Shown one piece after another: positions 51,595-63,619 of a stretch of DNA of 64,000 nt. A program made the position numbers and the translations under genes. Origin of the DNA: Heterocephalus glaber (Eukaryota > Chordata > Mammalia > Rodentia > Bathyergidae); contig NW_004624848.1 in the NCBI RefSeq assembly GCF_000247695.1, forward strand, positions 19,325 to 83,324, given 5' to 3'. The notes under the pieces are model-generated. The model was given only the letters and a program-made list of their open reading frames with translations. It did no database searches and had not been told where the DNA came from. Every line of letters starts with the position of its first letter. Within the stretch, counting starts at the first letter, position 1.

Positions 51595-52190
51595 GGCTTA
51601 TCCCTCTTCTTTTGGTTCTCTTAAAAAACAAAACAAAACAGCCTGCCCATAGTTTACAGGTCAGCTCAGTTCCCCTCTTCAACAAAAAGCTTCCAACTAG
51701 CAATTTAAAGTCAGGGATTTATTGCATCCTTGCTATGGGCTGCACTCAGAGGAAGAGAACACAGAGCAGCAGGAAAGCAGTCTGTACTTATGGCTCTGAT
51801 TTGACCCTCAGGCCAGCACTGCACTGGGGTCCCCTCTGGCCCAGGTCGCAGCTGCTGAGGAAGTCGAGTGAACAAAGCCACCAACATGCCCAGCAAACTG
51901 AGAGGTGCAAAAGGGAAGAGAGAGCAGAACCAGAAACTGTGTGTGGGGCTTTATAAAGGGAGGGGTCCTCAGAGGGGCTCTGCCAAAAGAGGCTTGAAGG
52001 GAGGAGAGGAAGTCAGCTGTGCCACCGAGGGAGGTGGAGAGAGGTGGAGGTGGTGTGGAGTGGCCCGTGGGACGGGGATGGGGTTCAGAGCAGGCCGCAG
52101 TGGCGGAGCAGGAGAGGCGCGCCTGGGCCTAAGGAGGGAGAGGGCTCTGTGGACGGAGAGGAGGAGGCTGGGTTTTATTTAAAACGGAGA
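51595..52190. other. Region upstream of the LDLa exon, no gene seen
   Basis: Moderately GC-rich and purine-rich (about 51870-52160). I looked here for the RXFP1 signal-peptide exon on the minus strand and did not find it. Confidence 0.4.
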
Positions 52191-52194
52191 GGGG

Positions 52195-53520
52195 CACACA
52201 CTGGAGGAAAGGCAGCCTCTCTCATAGAGGGTGCTGGGAAAATGAGATAGCCACATGCAGAAGGTGGAGTCTAGGCACAAATGGCTCACCTGTCCTCAAC
52301 TAAAATCAGAACGGATACAAGATCTAAATGCTAAAACAGAAACAACACGGGAAGATGAAATAGGTACCACTCTGGAAGACATGGGCACCTTCTGAACAGA
52401 ACCCCAGCGGCCCAAGAAGTGATACTGAGAACCAACAATAGGGTCACATCCCATTAAACAGCTCCTGCACAGCAAAGCAAAACAACTGACAGAGTGAAGA
52501 GACAACCTACAGAATGGGAAAAAAAGGTTACCAGCTATTCCGTAGACAGAGGACTAACATCTAGAATATATAAAGAGCTAAAACATTTTAAACCCTTAAA
52601 ATAAAAGACCTGATTAAAAATAGAGAGTCAAAATGTCTAGTTATTTTACAGAAAGAGTACAAATGCCCAATAAATATATGAGAAAATGCTCAGCAGTGCT
52701 GGCCATTAGAGATAGGCCAATTAAAACATCATTGAGATAACATCTTACCCCAGAAAGAACGGCTATCATCAAGAAATCAAAAAATAACAAATGGTTGCCA
52801 GGCTGTGGGGGAAAAGGGACCCTGCTGCACTGCTGGTGGGAGTGTCAACTAGTACAACCACTATGGAAATCAGTATGGAAATTCTTCAGAAAAACTAAAA
52901 CTAGAATTTCTATTTCACCCCGCTCTTCCCTTCCACGTAATCTTTCCTAAAGAGTTAAATTAATCCTATCACAGTGACACATGTATATCCATGTTTATAG
53001 CAGTACAATTCATTATTGCTAAATCTTGGAAATGGCTTATATGCCCATCAACAGATGAATTGATAAAGAAAATGTGATACATTTGGATATACACCTGCTA
53101 TACAGAAGGATAAACTTCAAGCATTTTTAAGTAAATGGATGCACTGGAGACTATAATGTTAAGTAAAATAAATCAGACACACAAGTTTAAATATGAAATG
53201 GTTTCTCTTATATGACAACCCCCAAATATAAATAAAGAGCAAAATAAAGGATAGATAATGGAAAGAAGAGAGATCATTTTCAAATGGAAAGGGAAGCAAG
53301 ACACAGAGGAAGGAGGAAAGAAAGAAGGGATTTTTTAGGAAATAGGAAGTAAAAAAATAGAAATAGAGCTTTTCCAAATAGGAAGGGGAACAAGATTTAG
53401 AGGGAGCAGGGAGGGAAGGGAAGGGGGGAAAATGAATTAAGATGTGTGATGTACATGTACAGCCTTCCCACAGTGACTGTAGTCATTATGTAATGCAAAC
53501 ATGTAGTATTGAAAAAAAAA
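52195..53520 (+). mobile_element. 5'-truncated L1, copy A
   Basis: ORF2 C-terminal region (CTGTCCTCAACTAAAATCAG, CAGAGTGAAGAGACAACCTA, GCTGTGGGGGAAAAGGGACC) with disruptions, then a 3' UTR with two purine-rich tracts, AAGATGTGTGATGTACATGT and a poly-A end. Confidence 0.9.
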
Positions 53521-53940
53521 ATATAGAGGGAAGCCGAGGAAGGACTTAAGCCAAGGCCCACATGGGAGTGTGTGTGCTTTGGTAACAATATTCTAGCTGC
53601 TAGAGGTGGGGCCTGGGGGAAGAGTCCAGGGACAAGAGCGGAAGGTGAGCTTCCAGTTAAGAGACTTCGTGATGATCTGGGAAAGATGAGGGAGCTTAGT
53701 CTAGGGCTTGAGGTGAGAAAAGGGGATGCATGTGATTTGCAATTCGGCAGCAGAATAGATGAAATTTGTGGAACTGGCTTGAGCAGCTGGGAAGTTGGCA
53801 GTGCCGTCATCGAGACCCTCTGGGGAATGGTAAGGTGTAAGGAGAAATTTGGTTCGTTTCTCTTCATTTCCGTCCTTTACCCAAGAGCTTCCTCACATGG
53901 GCCATCGGACTCAGTGCAACACCAGGTCCACTTACCACCA

Positions 53941-55053
53941 CAAAACTAGTACAAATAATCAACAAGTGGGGTCTCTTACTAAAAAGCTTCTGCACAGCAA
54001 GAGAAACCACCAACAGAGTGAAGAGACAACCCACGATGCGGGAAAAAATTTTCACCAGCTGTCCCTCAGACAACGGTCTACTATCTAGAATCTATAAAGA
54101 ACTTAAAAAAACCAGACCTCCCAAATTTAAAGACCCAATCCAAAAATGAGCATCTGAATGAACAGACATTTCTCAGACAAGTAGAAAGAGCAAATAAACA
54201 TAGGAAAAAATGTTCAACATCACTGGTCATTCGAGAGATGCAAATGAAAACAATGCTGAGATTTCACCTCACCCCACAAAGAATGACTGCTATCATGAAA
54301 TCAACCAATAACAAATGCTGGCGGGGCTGTGGGGAAAGAAGAACCCTACTCCATTGCTGGTGGGAGTGTAAACTGGTGCAATCACTATGGAAATCAGTAT
54401 GGAGATACCTCAAAGAACTAGGACTAGAAGTCCCATTTGACCCAACTATTTCCCTGCTGGGGATCTTCCCCAAAGAATTAAAAGAATCATACCATAGTGA
54501 CATATGTGCACTCATGTTCACAGTGGCACAATTCATGATAGCTAAAACTTGGAAACAACCCAATTGCCTATCAACTGGAGACTGGATAAAGAAATTTTTT
54601 TTAATAAAATGGAGTATTACTCAGCCACAAAAAACAAGAAACTAGAGACATTCATAGCTAAATGTGTGCACACTGAGGCGTTAGTCTTAAGTGAAATAAA
54701 CAGGACACACATGTGTAAATACCGAATAGTTTCTCCAGTGTGAGAAAAGGAAAGTGTAAATAAGGACTCAAAGGTATAATAGATAATGTGAAATAGGAAG
54801 AAAAGGGGCAAAGGGGAAGGGGAAATTGGAGGGCTAGGGGAAAAGAAAGAAGGGAATGGAATTAATATGAGAAAATGAAAAAATGGAAACAAAGTCTTTG
54901 TAGATAGGGAGGAATGGAGGGGTTGAAGGGAGGGCAAGGGAAGGGGGAAAAATAAGAACCAAGAGAGATTATGTAAAGGTGCAAATTTCCAATGATGAAT
55001 GTCATTATATTGTATACCTGAAATGTACCAATATAATTAATAATAATAAAAAA
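53941..55053 (+). mobile_element. 5'-truncated L1, copy B
   Basis: Better preserved ORF2 end: a 135-codon open frame at 54238-54645 carries the L1 ORF2 C-terminal cysteine motif CWRGCGERRTLLHCWWECKL. The 3' UTR is purine-rich and ends in a (TAA)/A-rich tail. Confidence 0.92.
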
Positions 55054-55077
55054 GACTTACCTAGAAAACAAGTTCTG

Positions 55078-55148
55078 GCATGATTTTAGAAGAGACATTC
55101 CTTGAAAATGAGCCCTATTGTGTCTTAATGTCTCTTCTAAAATCATGC
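55078..55148. repeat. Foldback: two perfect 22-bp inverted arms, 27-nt loop
   Basis: Arm 55078-55099 (starts GCATGATTTTAG) is the exact reverse complement of 55127-55148. It begins about 25 bp after the L1 tail. Could be a miRNA-like hairpin, a tiny DNA transposon or an inverted duplication. Confidence 0.85.
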
Positions 55149-55149
55149 A

Positions 55150-58100
55150 GTCTTATTTTTGGGAAACAGGTTAGTTATTCATACCTACGTTATCTATAGG
55201 TGTGATTTTATACATATGCATTGGTGTCTATATTTACTTCTTAATATATCTATAGATATGGAAAACTAGGAGTTCATCTCAAATTTCTACCCAACACTGT
55301 AAGTTTTATCTCGTTTTCTTCCTTTACTCTTCTATTGCTGCTTTTTCTGACAGGGAGAAGCCTGCATTCTGTTGTCTTTAAGGTAGTTATTGTCTTGATA
55401 GCTCCTCTGCCCTGCACAGACACTCTTCTTGTCTCACTTAGTTCTGACTCCCCACATCAGCAGCTTTCTTACCCAAGCACCTTCCTTTCCCTGCTTGGGA
55501 TTAAGCTCCTTGGCCCTGAACCATGTCCTTTAATCAGCAATAAGCCCTGCTACAATGGTACCAATAAGTAGAAGTGACACTGAATCCATCTGCAAAAGCT
55601 GCCCAAAGAGTTATAGAAGCAATGGTTCATAGAAAAGCAGATAACCCAACCATATAGCTGCCCTTGAGTGTTGTTTGATTTTATCTCTGGCCAATGAAAT
55701 CTGATGGGAAAAACATGTAAGACTTTGAAGTGGGCAGAAAAGACAAGATTATTGTGCCAGGTCATCTATGCGTCACATCTTCTTTGAGCTATTTTTGCAC
55801 CTCTAAATTATAGCAAACTTATAGTTATGCAAATGATTCTTGTCCATAGAAATGCAAATTTTCTGTGACAGAAATGCAGATAGTAAGATATATCATTTCC
55901 CTGTAGATATGAATCACTTTTGCATATATTAAAATTTTATTTCAGCATTCCTGTTGGAATACATATGTATGTGTGTTTTGAATTCTCCTTTGAATGAGTT
56001 GTACTGCTTTACTGTTTTCTTCATTAGTAAATGAGTTATATAAAGTCTTTGAGACATTTTGATTTTACATTCATATGAGTCATGATTTTATCTCCTCTTC
56101 CTCCTTCTCCTAATTCTTTAAAAATTATCTTTTAACAGGTGTTGGGACTCACTTGGAATTCCAGAGTTGATATTTTAAGCTAAAGACATTTGAGAATCAA
56201 CAGATACAGAAATAAACCTTCTCAGATCTTCCCTTATGTGACTAAAATCAGAAATTGCTGGGAAATGAAGCTGGCATAAACTCTGTCTTCTTTCGGGTGA
56301 GTGTGTGCCCAGGAAGGAGGACAAGAGTGAACCTGCCACAAAGCTAGAACATTCACATCTGCATGAGCAAGCATCAGACTCCTTGTCTTTTATTTATTCT
56401 CAACCCCCGCCCCCTGTTTTTCTAAGGACACTGATTTGTTTTTCCCATAAAGAAGCCCTTTTCCTACTAAGCTGGGTATATTAGCCTCCAACGTTAATCA
56501 TTTAGTGAGCTACTTCTTTTGCTAGCTCCTCCATATGATTTTTCTCCCGTTAGTGTTTCATTTACTTTGCAGCCCTGTGTATAGACCTTGAAAGCAAAGG
56601 AACTTTTCCTTTCTGACACAGGTTTAACTTGGACACGGGGGACGTGGACTTTGTCTAACCCACCATTAAGGTGTGTGCACATGGAGCTCTTTATTGTTAA
56701 AGTTCCTGGTAGAATTGTTGCGGACAAATAAAGCTGAGGTTCTATGCCCTGGTAAGAGAGTGTTTGCTAAAAAATAACATCAGTTTGTTTAACCTCTGTC
56801 GAGCTGGTGTGGTAAAATTCTTCCCTTCATGATAATGTATATTTTCAACCATGACAAATTTTAGAATTAAATATAGAGATGATGCAATTAATAAAATATA
56901 TAGAATTGACCCTGAATTTTAATGTAGGAGTAACTTGTGCTTATTGGGAGTTTAGAGTATTTTTAATGCTTAGTAGAATTGGGTCATTAAAAATGACAAG
57001 TTAGCCTACTAATTTCAACTTATAGGTAATTTGGTTTTAACTTACAATTTATGGTATAAAAGATTTGACTATTTGAGAAAATTATTTTGTTAGGTTTCCT
57101 AGAGTTCTTAAGTAAGCATTGGAAATATTTAAAATAAAATTAATCATTACTTTAAGATGTTTTTAAAAATTGTTCACTATATTTGACTACCTTAGTGTTG
57201 AATGGGACTGAGTGTTACAAGTTCATTTTGTTCAACTTGAGTTAAACATTTATAAAGTAATAAATCAAGATGTCTGCTCTTATTTTACAAAATTTGTAAG
57301 TAGGATAATGCGATTTGTAAACTGAAATTAAAGGCTTAAGGTAAAAACTTAGCTTTTGACTTTGTTATTATAATAAGCTCAGATTAATAGTAAACCCAAG
57401 AGTGAAAGACATGGTTCATTTGCTGTTTAGATAAATAGCAATTCTCCAAATCTTTCTTTCTTGTTGCCCTTCCCGTATAGAGGTTTGAAAGCAAAATACC
57501 TTCTTTCCTAGCCCTTTTGCTTTTAGGTGGCTGGAACACTTTTCTGGCCAATGAGACTTGCTGAGGAAGTCCCAGGGGCTGAGCTTTCCTGAAACAAGAG
57601 ATAGATGGAGCTATCACCAGATCTTCTACCCTCTCCTTGCATGAATGTGATGTGATACAGGGAACTGCAGTAACATTTCTGGAACTGTGAGCTAACAAGC
57701 ATGGTGGCAAGACCAAGCAAATTCATAGATATCTGAGAAATCCCAGCCCTGAAATCATCATGCTACTCAGACTTCTCCTTAGATGAGGAAAACAAATCCT
57801 CTTTGTTTAGGTGATGGTAGGTTAGATTGTCTCTTTTTACATTTTTTTACATTTCTAACTGGTAATCAGGACATTTAAATGTGTCTATTTCTACAGAGTC
57901 CCCCTACCTCTGGGCTGGCAATTTGTTCAAAAGGATGACTGAATGAGAAACTGAGAGACTAATGGGGCTCACAGTGATGCAGTAGTGGGAGGTCAAGCTG
58001 GCTGAGCCTCAGGTGCGAATTGCCCACACACTTCTGTGAGATTGTTGCCTTCTGCCAGGCTAGTGCATCAAGTGGGAATAAAGCTGAATTATCAAACCTT

Positions 58101-58345
58101 TCCCTGGCATGTAGGCTACTGGAAGGTCCAAGGGAAATGTCTGGGAAGTGGAAAGATAGTTCAGGGTGTGGGGAGACTATGGGAGCGGCAGATAGCCAGC
58201 TCCCTGATGTGTCCAAGGTAACAAGGTGGTCTTAAGCAGTCCTTCCATCTATGTCAACCTCAGCCACCTATATTAGCTCCCTCCAGGGAATCCAAGGAGG
58301 AAAAGTCAGAGAAAAGCATTACATTCTTTTACTTCCTGCAGATAT
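55150..58345. other. AT-rich stretch, no gene seen
   Basis: Presumed RXFP1 intron 1 or upstream DNA. Searched on the minus strand for a signal-peptide exon with a matching phase-1 donor; none seen. Confidence 0.4.
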
Positions 58346-58349
58346 TATT

Positions 58350-58442
58350 CTAACTTTTCTAGAATGGCAGAATAAAGGTAGTCTTTGCCTCACCTTCCAG
58401 AGTGCTGGGATTACAGGGATGCTACCACTACATCTAGCTTAT
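58350..58442 (-). mobile_element. B1 SINE fragment
   Basis: CCTCACCTTCCAGAGTGCTG followed by GGATTACAGGGATGCTACCA, reversed B1 5' end only. Confidence 0.75.
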
Positions 58443-58489
58443 GTGCTTTTTATAACTTTACTTTATATGAATGTAATTTGGTTTTGAAA

Positions 58490-58840
58490 GATAATTGGAT
58501 CATGGGTGTGTGATATTCAGCAGTGGATTAATCCACTGATGAGTTTATAGTTAAATGTGCTCTTAGGGAGTAGGGCTTAATGGGAAGAAGTGGATCACTG
58601 GGAGCATGACTAGGAAGGGTATATCCTGGTTCCTGTCTCTTCCCTTCTTTTCCTCTGTTTCTAGCTATCAACAGGTGAACACTTTTCCTCTGACACACCT
58701 TTCCAGCATGTTATTTCTGCCCTAAAACTAGCTGACTGTGGACAGAACCCTCTGGAACCACGAGCCAAAATGAACTTCACCATCTTTAAGTTATGGAGGC
58801 CAGATATGTTGTCCCAGTAATGGGAAAGTGACTAATATAG
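58490..58840 (+). mobile_element. MaLR-like LTR
   Basis: CTCTGGAACCACGAGCCAAA and CAGTAATGGGAAAGTGACTA near the 3' end; same layout as the other copies. Confidence 0.75.
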
Positions 58841-58914
58841 AAAATTGGAACTGAAAGTGGTGCCATTACTGGAACTATATGTGGTTCAGAAGCCTTTTGT
58901 TTTGTTTTGTTTTT

Positions 58915-58997
58915 TGTTTTGGTACTGGAGATTGAACTCGGGACCTTGTGCTTGTGAGGCAGGCACTGGAACCACTGAGCTAAATCCCCAGCCCCTG
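58915..58997 (-). mobile_element. ID SINE
   Basis: GGTACTGGAGATTGAACTCG ... CCACTGAGCTAAATCCCCAG; GAAGCCTTT repeats on both sides. Confidence 0.94.
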
Positions 58998-58999
58998 GA

Positions 59000-60690
59000 A
59001 GCCTTTGATATAGTTTCCTGCTGTGACTTTATCTGGTTCAGAAGGCTGTGTGACTGGTTTGTAGAAGTTTAAAAAGCTTTGGAGTTGAGTCTCAAGAAGC
59101 CCTTTCATGCTGTAAACAAAGACTGAGAGACTCTGGTTGAAGTTTAAAAGACAAAAATATTGATAGGAATATGGACAGTAAAGGGCAGGTTCAGATAAAA
59201 ATGAGGAGTCTATTAAAAATTGGACTAGGTTTCCTACTTTTTACATTTTGGCAAAAATTTTCTTTATGTTTTGTCCATGTCCTAAGACTTTTCGTGAGGC
59301 TAAATTGAAAGTGGACTAATTAATCTAGCTAAGAAAATTTCAAGGCAACCCAGTATTTAGGCTGTGGCATGGGTATTGCTAGCTGCTTTCAGCCAGATTT
59401 ACAATGATACTCAGAATGAAAAGCAAAGCAAATTAATGCAAAAATTGTATAGTTTGGCCAAAAAGAAAAAACCTTCAAAGTTATGTTCAAAGAGAATGTA
59501 TTTGCTAAAAACATTAGTGCCTTTAAAAAAACCAAATGCATTATACCAAGACAATAAAAATATACCTTAATAGCATTTCAAAAATTGGCCAAACTCTACC
59601 AATCACAACCTCCAGAGTAAAACATGCTAAACTCCTTTGAAAGATTTTGCTTTGAGAAGAGAGCCCAGAGCATCTTATTCACTCAGGGACACCTAGGGAA
59701 TTCTGCTGTTCAGGTATTTTGAGGCCTCTGCAGCCATGGTCCATGGGGGCCTGGCTACTGTTGAAGCTGGTGGAAAAACCTTGGCATCGTCCACACAGAG
59801 CTGGTTCTGGAGGCATAAAAAATAAAATAGTTATAGGGTCATAAAGGGTTTCACCCAGACTTCAGAAAAATACCTGCCATGCCAAGAATTGTGCCTCTGA
59901 GAGGGTGATGTGTAAAGCTGTGAGAATAAAGTCAAACCTGTAGTGGATCCCAGAAAGCTAGAGATACTAAAAACATGAAATGTCTGCTGAGAAAAGCCAC
60001 AGACAATAAGCAAAGCCAAGCCAAGTGAAAGACCAGGTAGGTAGGTCATTTGCAACCAGCAAGGCCATAGGATCAGAAGTAGGATGTTCCTCATTATTCT
60101 TATTGATTGGTTCCGTAGTAGATGTATTTTGTAAATGTAACCATAAGTTTGAAAACTACTAATCACTTGGCTTTTGTCTTCAGTTACACTCTTTTATGTC
60201 TATGGCTTTTCTGTACCTGAAACCTCATTTTTCCATACATGATCAATGACATCCTATTGTACAATTCATATGCATTCAAGGTTTCTCAAATTTTCAATAT
60301 CTGTGCCAGATTTGATGATCTAACATATTTTATAACACATCCCTGAGGGTGTATTATAATATCTAGAGGGGTGAATATATATACCTTTCTTAACTTTACA
60401 TATTTTTGTGGCTTTTTGCCAACCAAAAACATTTTTTCTAGCTTTACTTTTGTAGTTATTAAGAAAGAAATGAAGAATGGTTTGTCCAAATATAAACTTA
60501 TATTAAAATACTAGATGTTCTTTGTGAAACTGTACATACCCTCCTTTACTCATTCCTCAATCCTGATTGGCCACTCTTTACTGGGACAGTGTATTCTAGC
60601 TCTTCATTTTTTTCTCTGTTTATGGTTGCTATGAAGTGAACAATTTTCGTTCTAGTATGCCATTTCTGCCTCCAAACCAGCCAACTATGG
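59000..60690. other. AT-rich stretch, no gene seen
   Basis: No exon or clear repeat. A minus-strand frame at 59831-60166 lacks support. Confidence 0.4.
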
Positions 60691-60692
60691 TA

Positions 60693-60888
60693 CATTTTTT
60701 TTTTTTTTTGGTGTTACTGGGGATCCAATTCAGGGCCTTCAAACTGAGCAATATCCCCAGTTCCTTTTTAATGTCTTATTTTGAGACAGAGTCTCATAAG
60801 TCACTAAATTGTCTAGACTGGGCTCAAACTTCTAATCCTCCTGACTCAGTCTCCCAACCTGCTGGCATGTGTCACTGTGCCCAGCTTG
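60693..60888 (-). mobile_element. B1-dID SINE
   Basis: T-tract, TTACTGGGGATCCAATTCAG, AACTGAGCAATATCCCCAGT, then reversed B1 (TTTTGAGACAGAGTCTCATA). Confidence 0.9.
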
Positions 60889-61683
60889 CTGAGAATCTGT
60901 TTAGCAGGTTTTATTAAACAAGGAAGATTCCATGATTGTGTGAGATGAAACCTAGATACAAGAAGTATAACTACTTTTTTTGTGTGATTGTCCCTGGGCC
61001 TTATGGGTGTGTGTGGATTTGCAAATGTGCACACTATATATTAAAAGCACAAGAATGAAGAGATAATGAAAGCAGAGGTAGCCTCATTTGAATCATTTTT
61101 CCTCCTGGTTTTTAAGTTAAACTTATTTAGTGCTAGAGATGATGGCAGGCTCTTTTCAGATAAAGAATACATAGATGAAATAGGTTAAGAAATGGGATGT
61201 GTTGTAAATATTGCTCAGATTACAGGAAAAATATGTGGTGTAAGAGTATATATATTTCTCAATAAGTTGTTGAAGTCTTTCTAACTATGTGAATAAAGTA
61301 TTTACTGCATCAGCGTCTACCTGTGCACTGGGAATTTGTAAGGCTCTGGGATCAGGATAATTTCAGCAGAGACTGGGTAGCAAAGTAGACTCAAAATGGA
61401 ATTAAAACAGTAAGCAGAACTCAGTGACGTAGAGGATTGTCAACTAAGGTAAACTCAGGACAGTGATTAGCTCTGTTAGGGTGGAATAAGTTATTACTCA
61501 ATGCTGCTATAAATACATCTTGCTTTTAGTGATGCTTTAAATTAGATCATTGTAATTAGAGCATTTAATTTGAATATTGTCATCTCATCTGAAAATTAGG
61601 CAGGATATAAGAAATTAATAATAAAAAAAGAAATTGAAAAATGACTGCAAATACAAATAAGAATGTAAAACAATATAGCTAAA

Positions 61684-61838
61684 AAATGAAGCTAGGTGTG
61701 GTGACGCATGCCTGTAATTGCAGCACTCTGGGAGGCTGAGGCAAGAACTTGTCTCAAAATAAAAAATAATAAAAAGAGCTGGGGACATAGCTCAATGTGA
61801 AGCTACATCCTGGATTCAATCCCTAGTACCACAACAAA
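61684..61838 (+). mobile_element. B1-dID SINE, internally deleted
   Basis: GTGGTGACGCATGCCTGTAA, GGGAGGCTGAGGCAAGAACT, then directly GTCTCAAAATAAAAAAT and ID half GAGCTGGGGACATAGCTCAA. The middle of B1 is missing. Confidence 0.88.
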
Positions 61839-62186
61839 AAGATAATTTGGAGTGACTTGTAATGAATGCTTAATAATTTTAATAGCAACAGCAGAAATAT
61901 TTTTGGTGAATCATTTAAACCTTTCTTAGAAATCCTTTGAGATTAGATGGATAGTAAAACAGAACAATAGTTATATATGCTGGTTGCCAGGAGACACAAG
62001 TCCTGAGTATCAGTGGCCTGTTTCTGAGTTATAGTCACTACTCTGACTGAAATGTGTGCATGGACCGAAAGCATTTTAGGGGATCCATGTGAACTGTGGT
62101 CCACGGAGAACAAAGAAACGGGGCCAGGATGCTGCTGCTATTGTGGATTCCTCATTGACAGCAAGTTCTAAGGACACTTGAGCATG

Positions 62187-62365
62187 TTTATAATGGAGTT
62201 TTGAAGAAGCCTGCCCTGTTTCCATATAGTAAGGTGACAATATTATGGGTAGCTATCAGTTTTGGAGGGAGACTTAATTTGACCTGGATTACACTCAAAT
62301 CTTGAATTCCTATCTCAGAACAAGAGCTTGAAAGTTTCAATAAACATTTCTTGGAAGCTAAGTTC
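62187..62365 (+). repeat. Direct duplication, copy 1
   Basis: Matches 63240-63420 by eye: shared GGTGACAATATTATGGG-like text, TTACACTCAAATCTTG and TTCTTGGAAGCTA. Family unknown. Confidence 0.8.
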
Positions 62366-63239
62366 CTGGTGATTTACCATTAATGTGATAAACTGAGCTT
62401 TTTACTCCCTTCCAGACCTTGAGAGAAATGTGCAAGCATTTACAATTGTGTCTAGGGAACTGAGGAAAACAGCAACTCACTGAAATTACAGTCTTAACTC
62501 CTTAACAACATTAAGCCTTAATATGAAAACATTTAACTTGGTTGCTCTGAAATTAATGCAGTGGCTGTATTAAAGCCAGGATTCTTACTTTAAATTTAAA
62601 GTTAAAGTTAAAGCAGATGAGTATAATTGGCACATGTAATTAAAATGTTTAGTGTTTCTGTACAGCTATGGCTTTTGTAAGAACTAAGATATGAATTTCA
62701 TTAGATTCCATGATATTTTCTAGCATTTAAAATCCTTTTCACAATCTGTAGAAAATATGCAACATTCCAATTTTCTTAGATAATTGCCCACAGTCTGAAA
62801 AGTATATAGGTAGGATTGCTGAAATACCTTGCTAGGAAGTAAAACAAAAAAGAAAGACAAAGAAAACAACAAAACAGAGATAAATTTTACCTATACTAAA
62901 CTCATTTATATTTAAAGATAATTTCTGTCTTTAAGGATGACTATAATAACTACTTCAGATATATAGAAATACATAAACAAAAATATAAATATTAAGGAGG
63001 GTTGGTAATAAATTATACGGTATAGTGACAGAACTATATATTTATAAACACACATATATTCACTTCAGCAATTTGAAAAATGAAGTAGATCCACATCATC
63101 AACTGATAGAATATCATGTTCCAAATATATTCAAGATATGTCACTAAGCTACAGAAAGCATACAGTCTACAGGATTAGATCATATTTTATAAATTAAAGG
63201 ATGCAATATGAGGTCCAAAGCAGAGAACAAGTACACAAA

Positions 63240-63420
63240 AATATTTTATAATAGGATTTTGAGGAAATGGCCCCATTTCTATATGGTAAGGTGACTATAC
63301 TATGGCTGGCTATCATTTTGCAAAGGAAACTTGATATGACCTGAATTACACTCAAATCTTGTATTCCTTTCATAAGAAAAACTTTAGAGTGTCAAGAAAC
63401 CTTCCTTGGAAGCTAGGTTG
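63240..63420 (+). repeat. Direct duplication, copy 2
   Basis: Second, diverged copy of 62187-62365, about 1.05 kb away in the same orientation. Confidence 0.8.
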
Positions 63421-63514
63421 TTCACAGTAGCAATCTTTGGGAAGTTGGACCAATAATGGCAAGTGAAGGGGGACAATTTACTTTTCATTTTCTATCTCTG
63501 GGAAAATTTGCATT

Positions 63515-63600
63515 ATTTCATTGGTACTAGGGTTGGAACCCAGGACCTTGTGGATTTTAGGAAAGCACTATACCACTGAGCTCATCCTCAGCACTACATT
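63515..63600 (-). mobile_element. Diverged ID SINE
   Basis: GGTACTAGGGTTGGAACCCA ... CACTGAGCTCATCCTCAGCA. Confidence 0.82.
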
Positions 63601-63619
63601 TGTTTTCTAAATGTGAGAA

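Noticed and set aside
53397..53867. 156-codon minus-strand open frame
   Set aside because: It is antisense to the end of an L1 and the sequence after it; no homology seen.
54238..54645. 135-codon open frame with a cysteine motif, possible gene
   Set aside because: This is the C-terminal end of L1 ORF2 in a 5'-truncated copy.
55054..55150. Minus-strand open frame through the foldback as the missing RXFP1 first exon
   Set aside because: It ends two bases into a codon, while the LDLa exon needs one, and it encodes no signal peptide.
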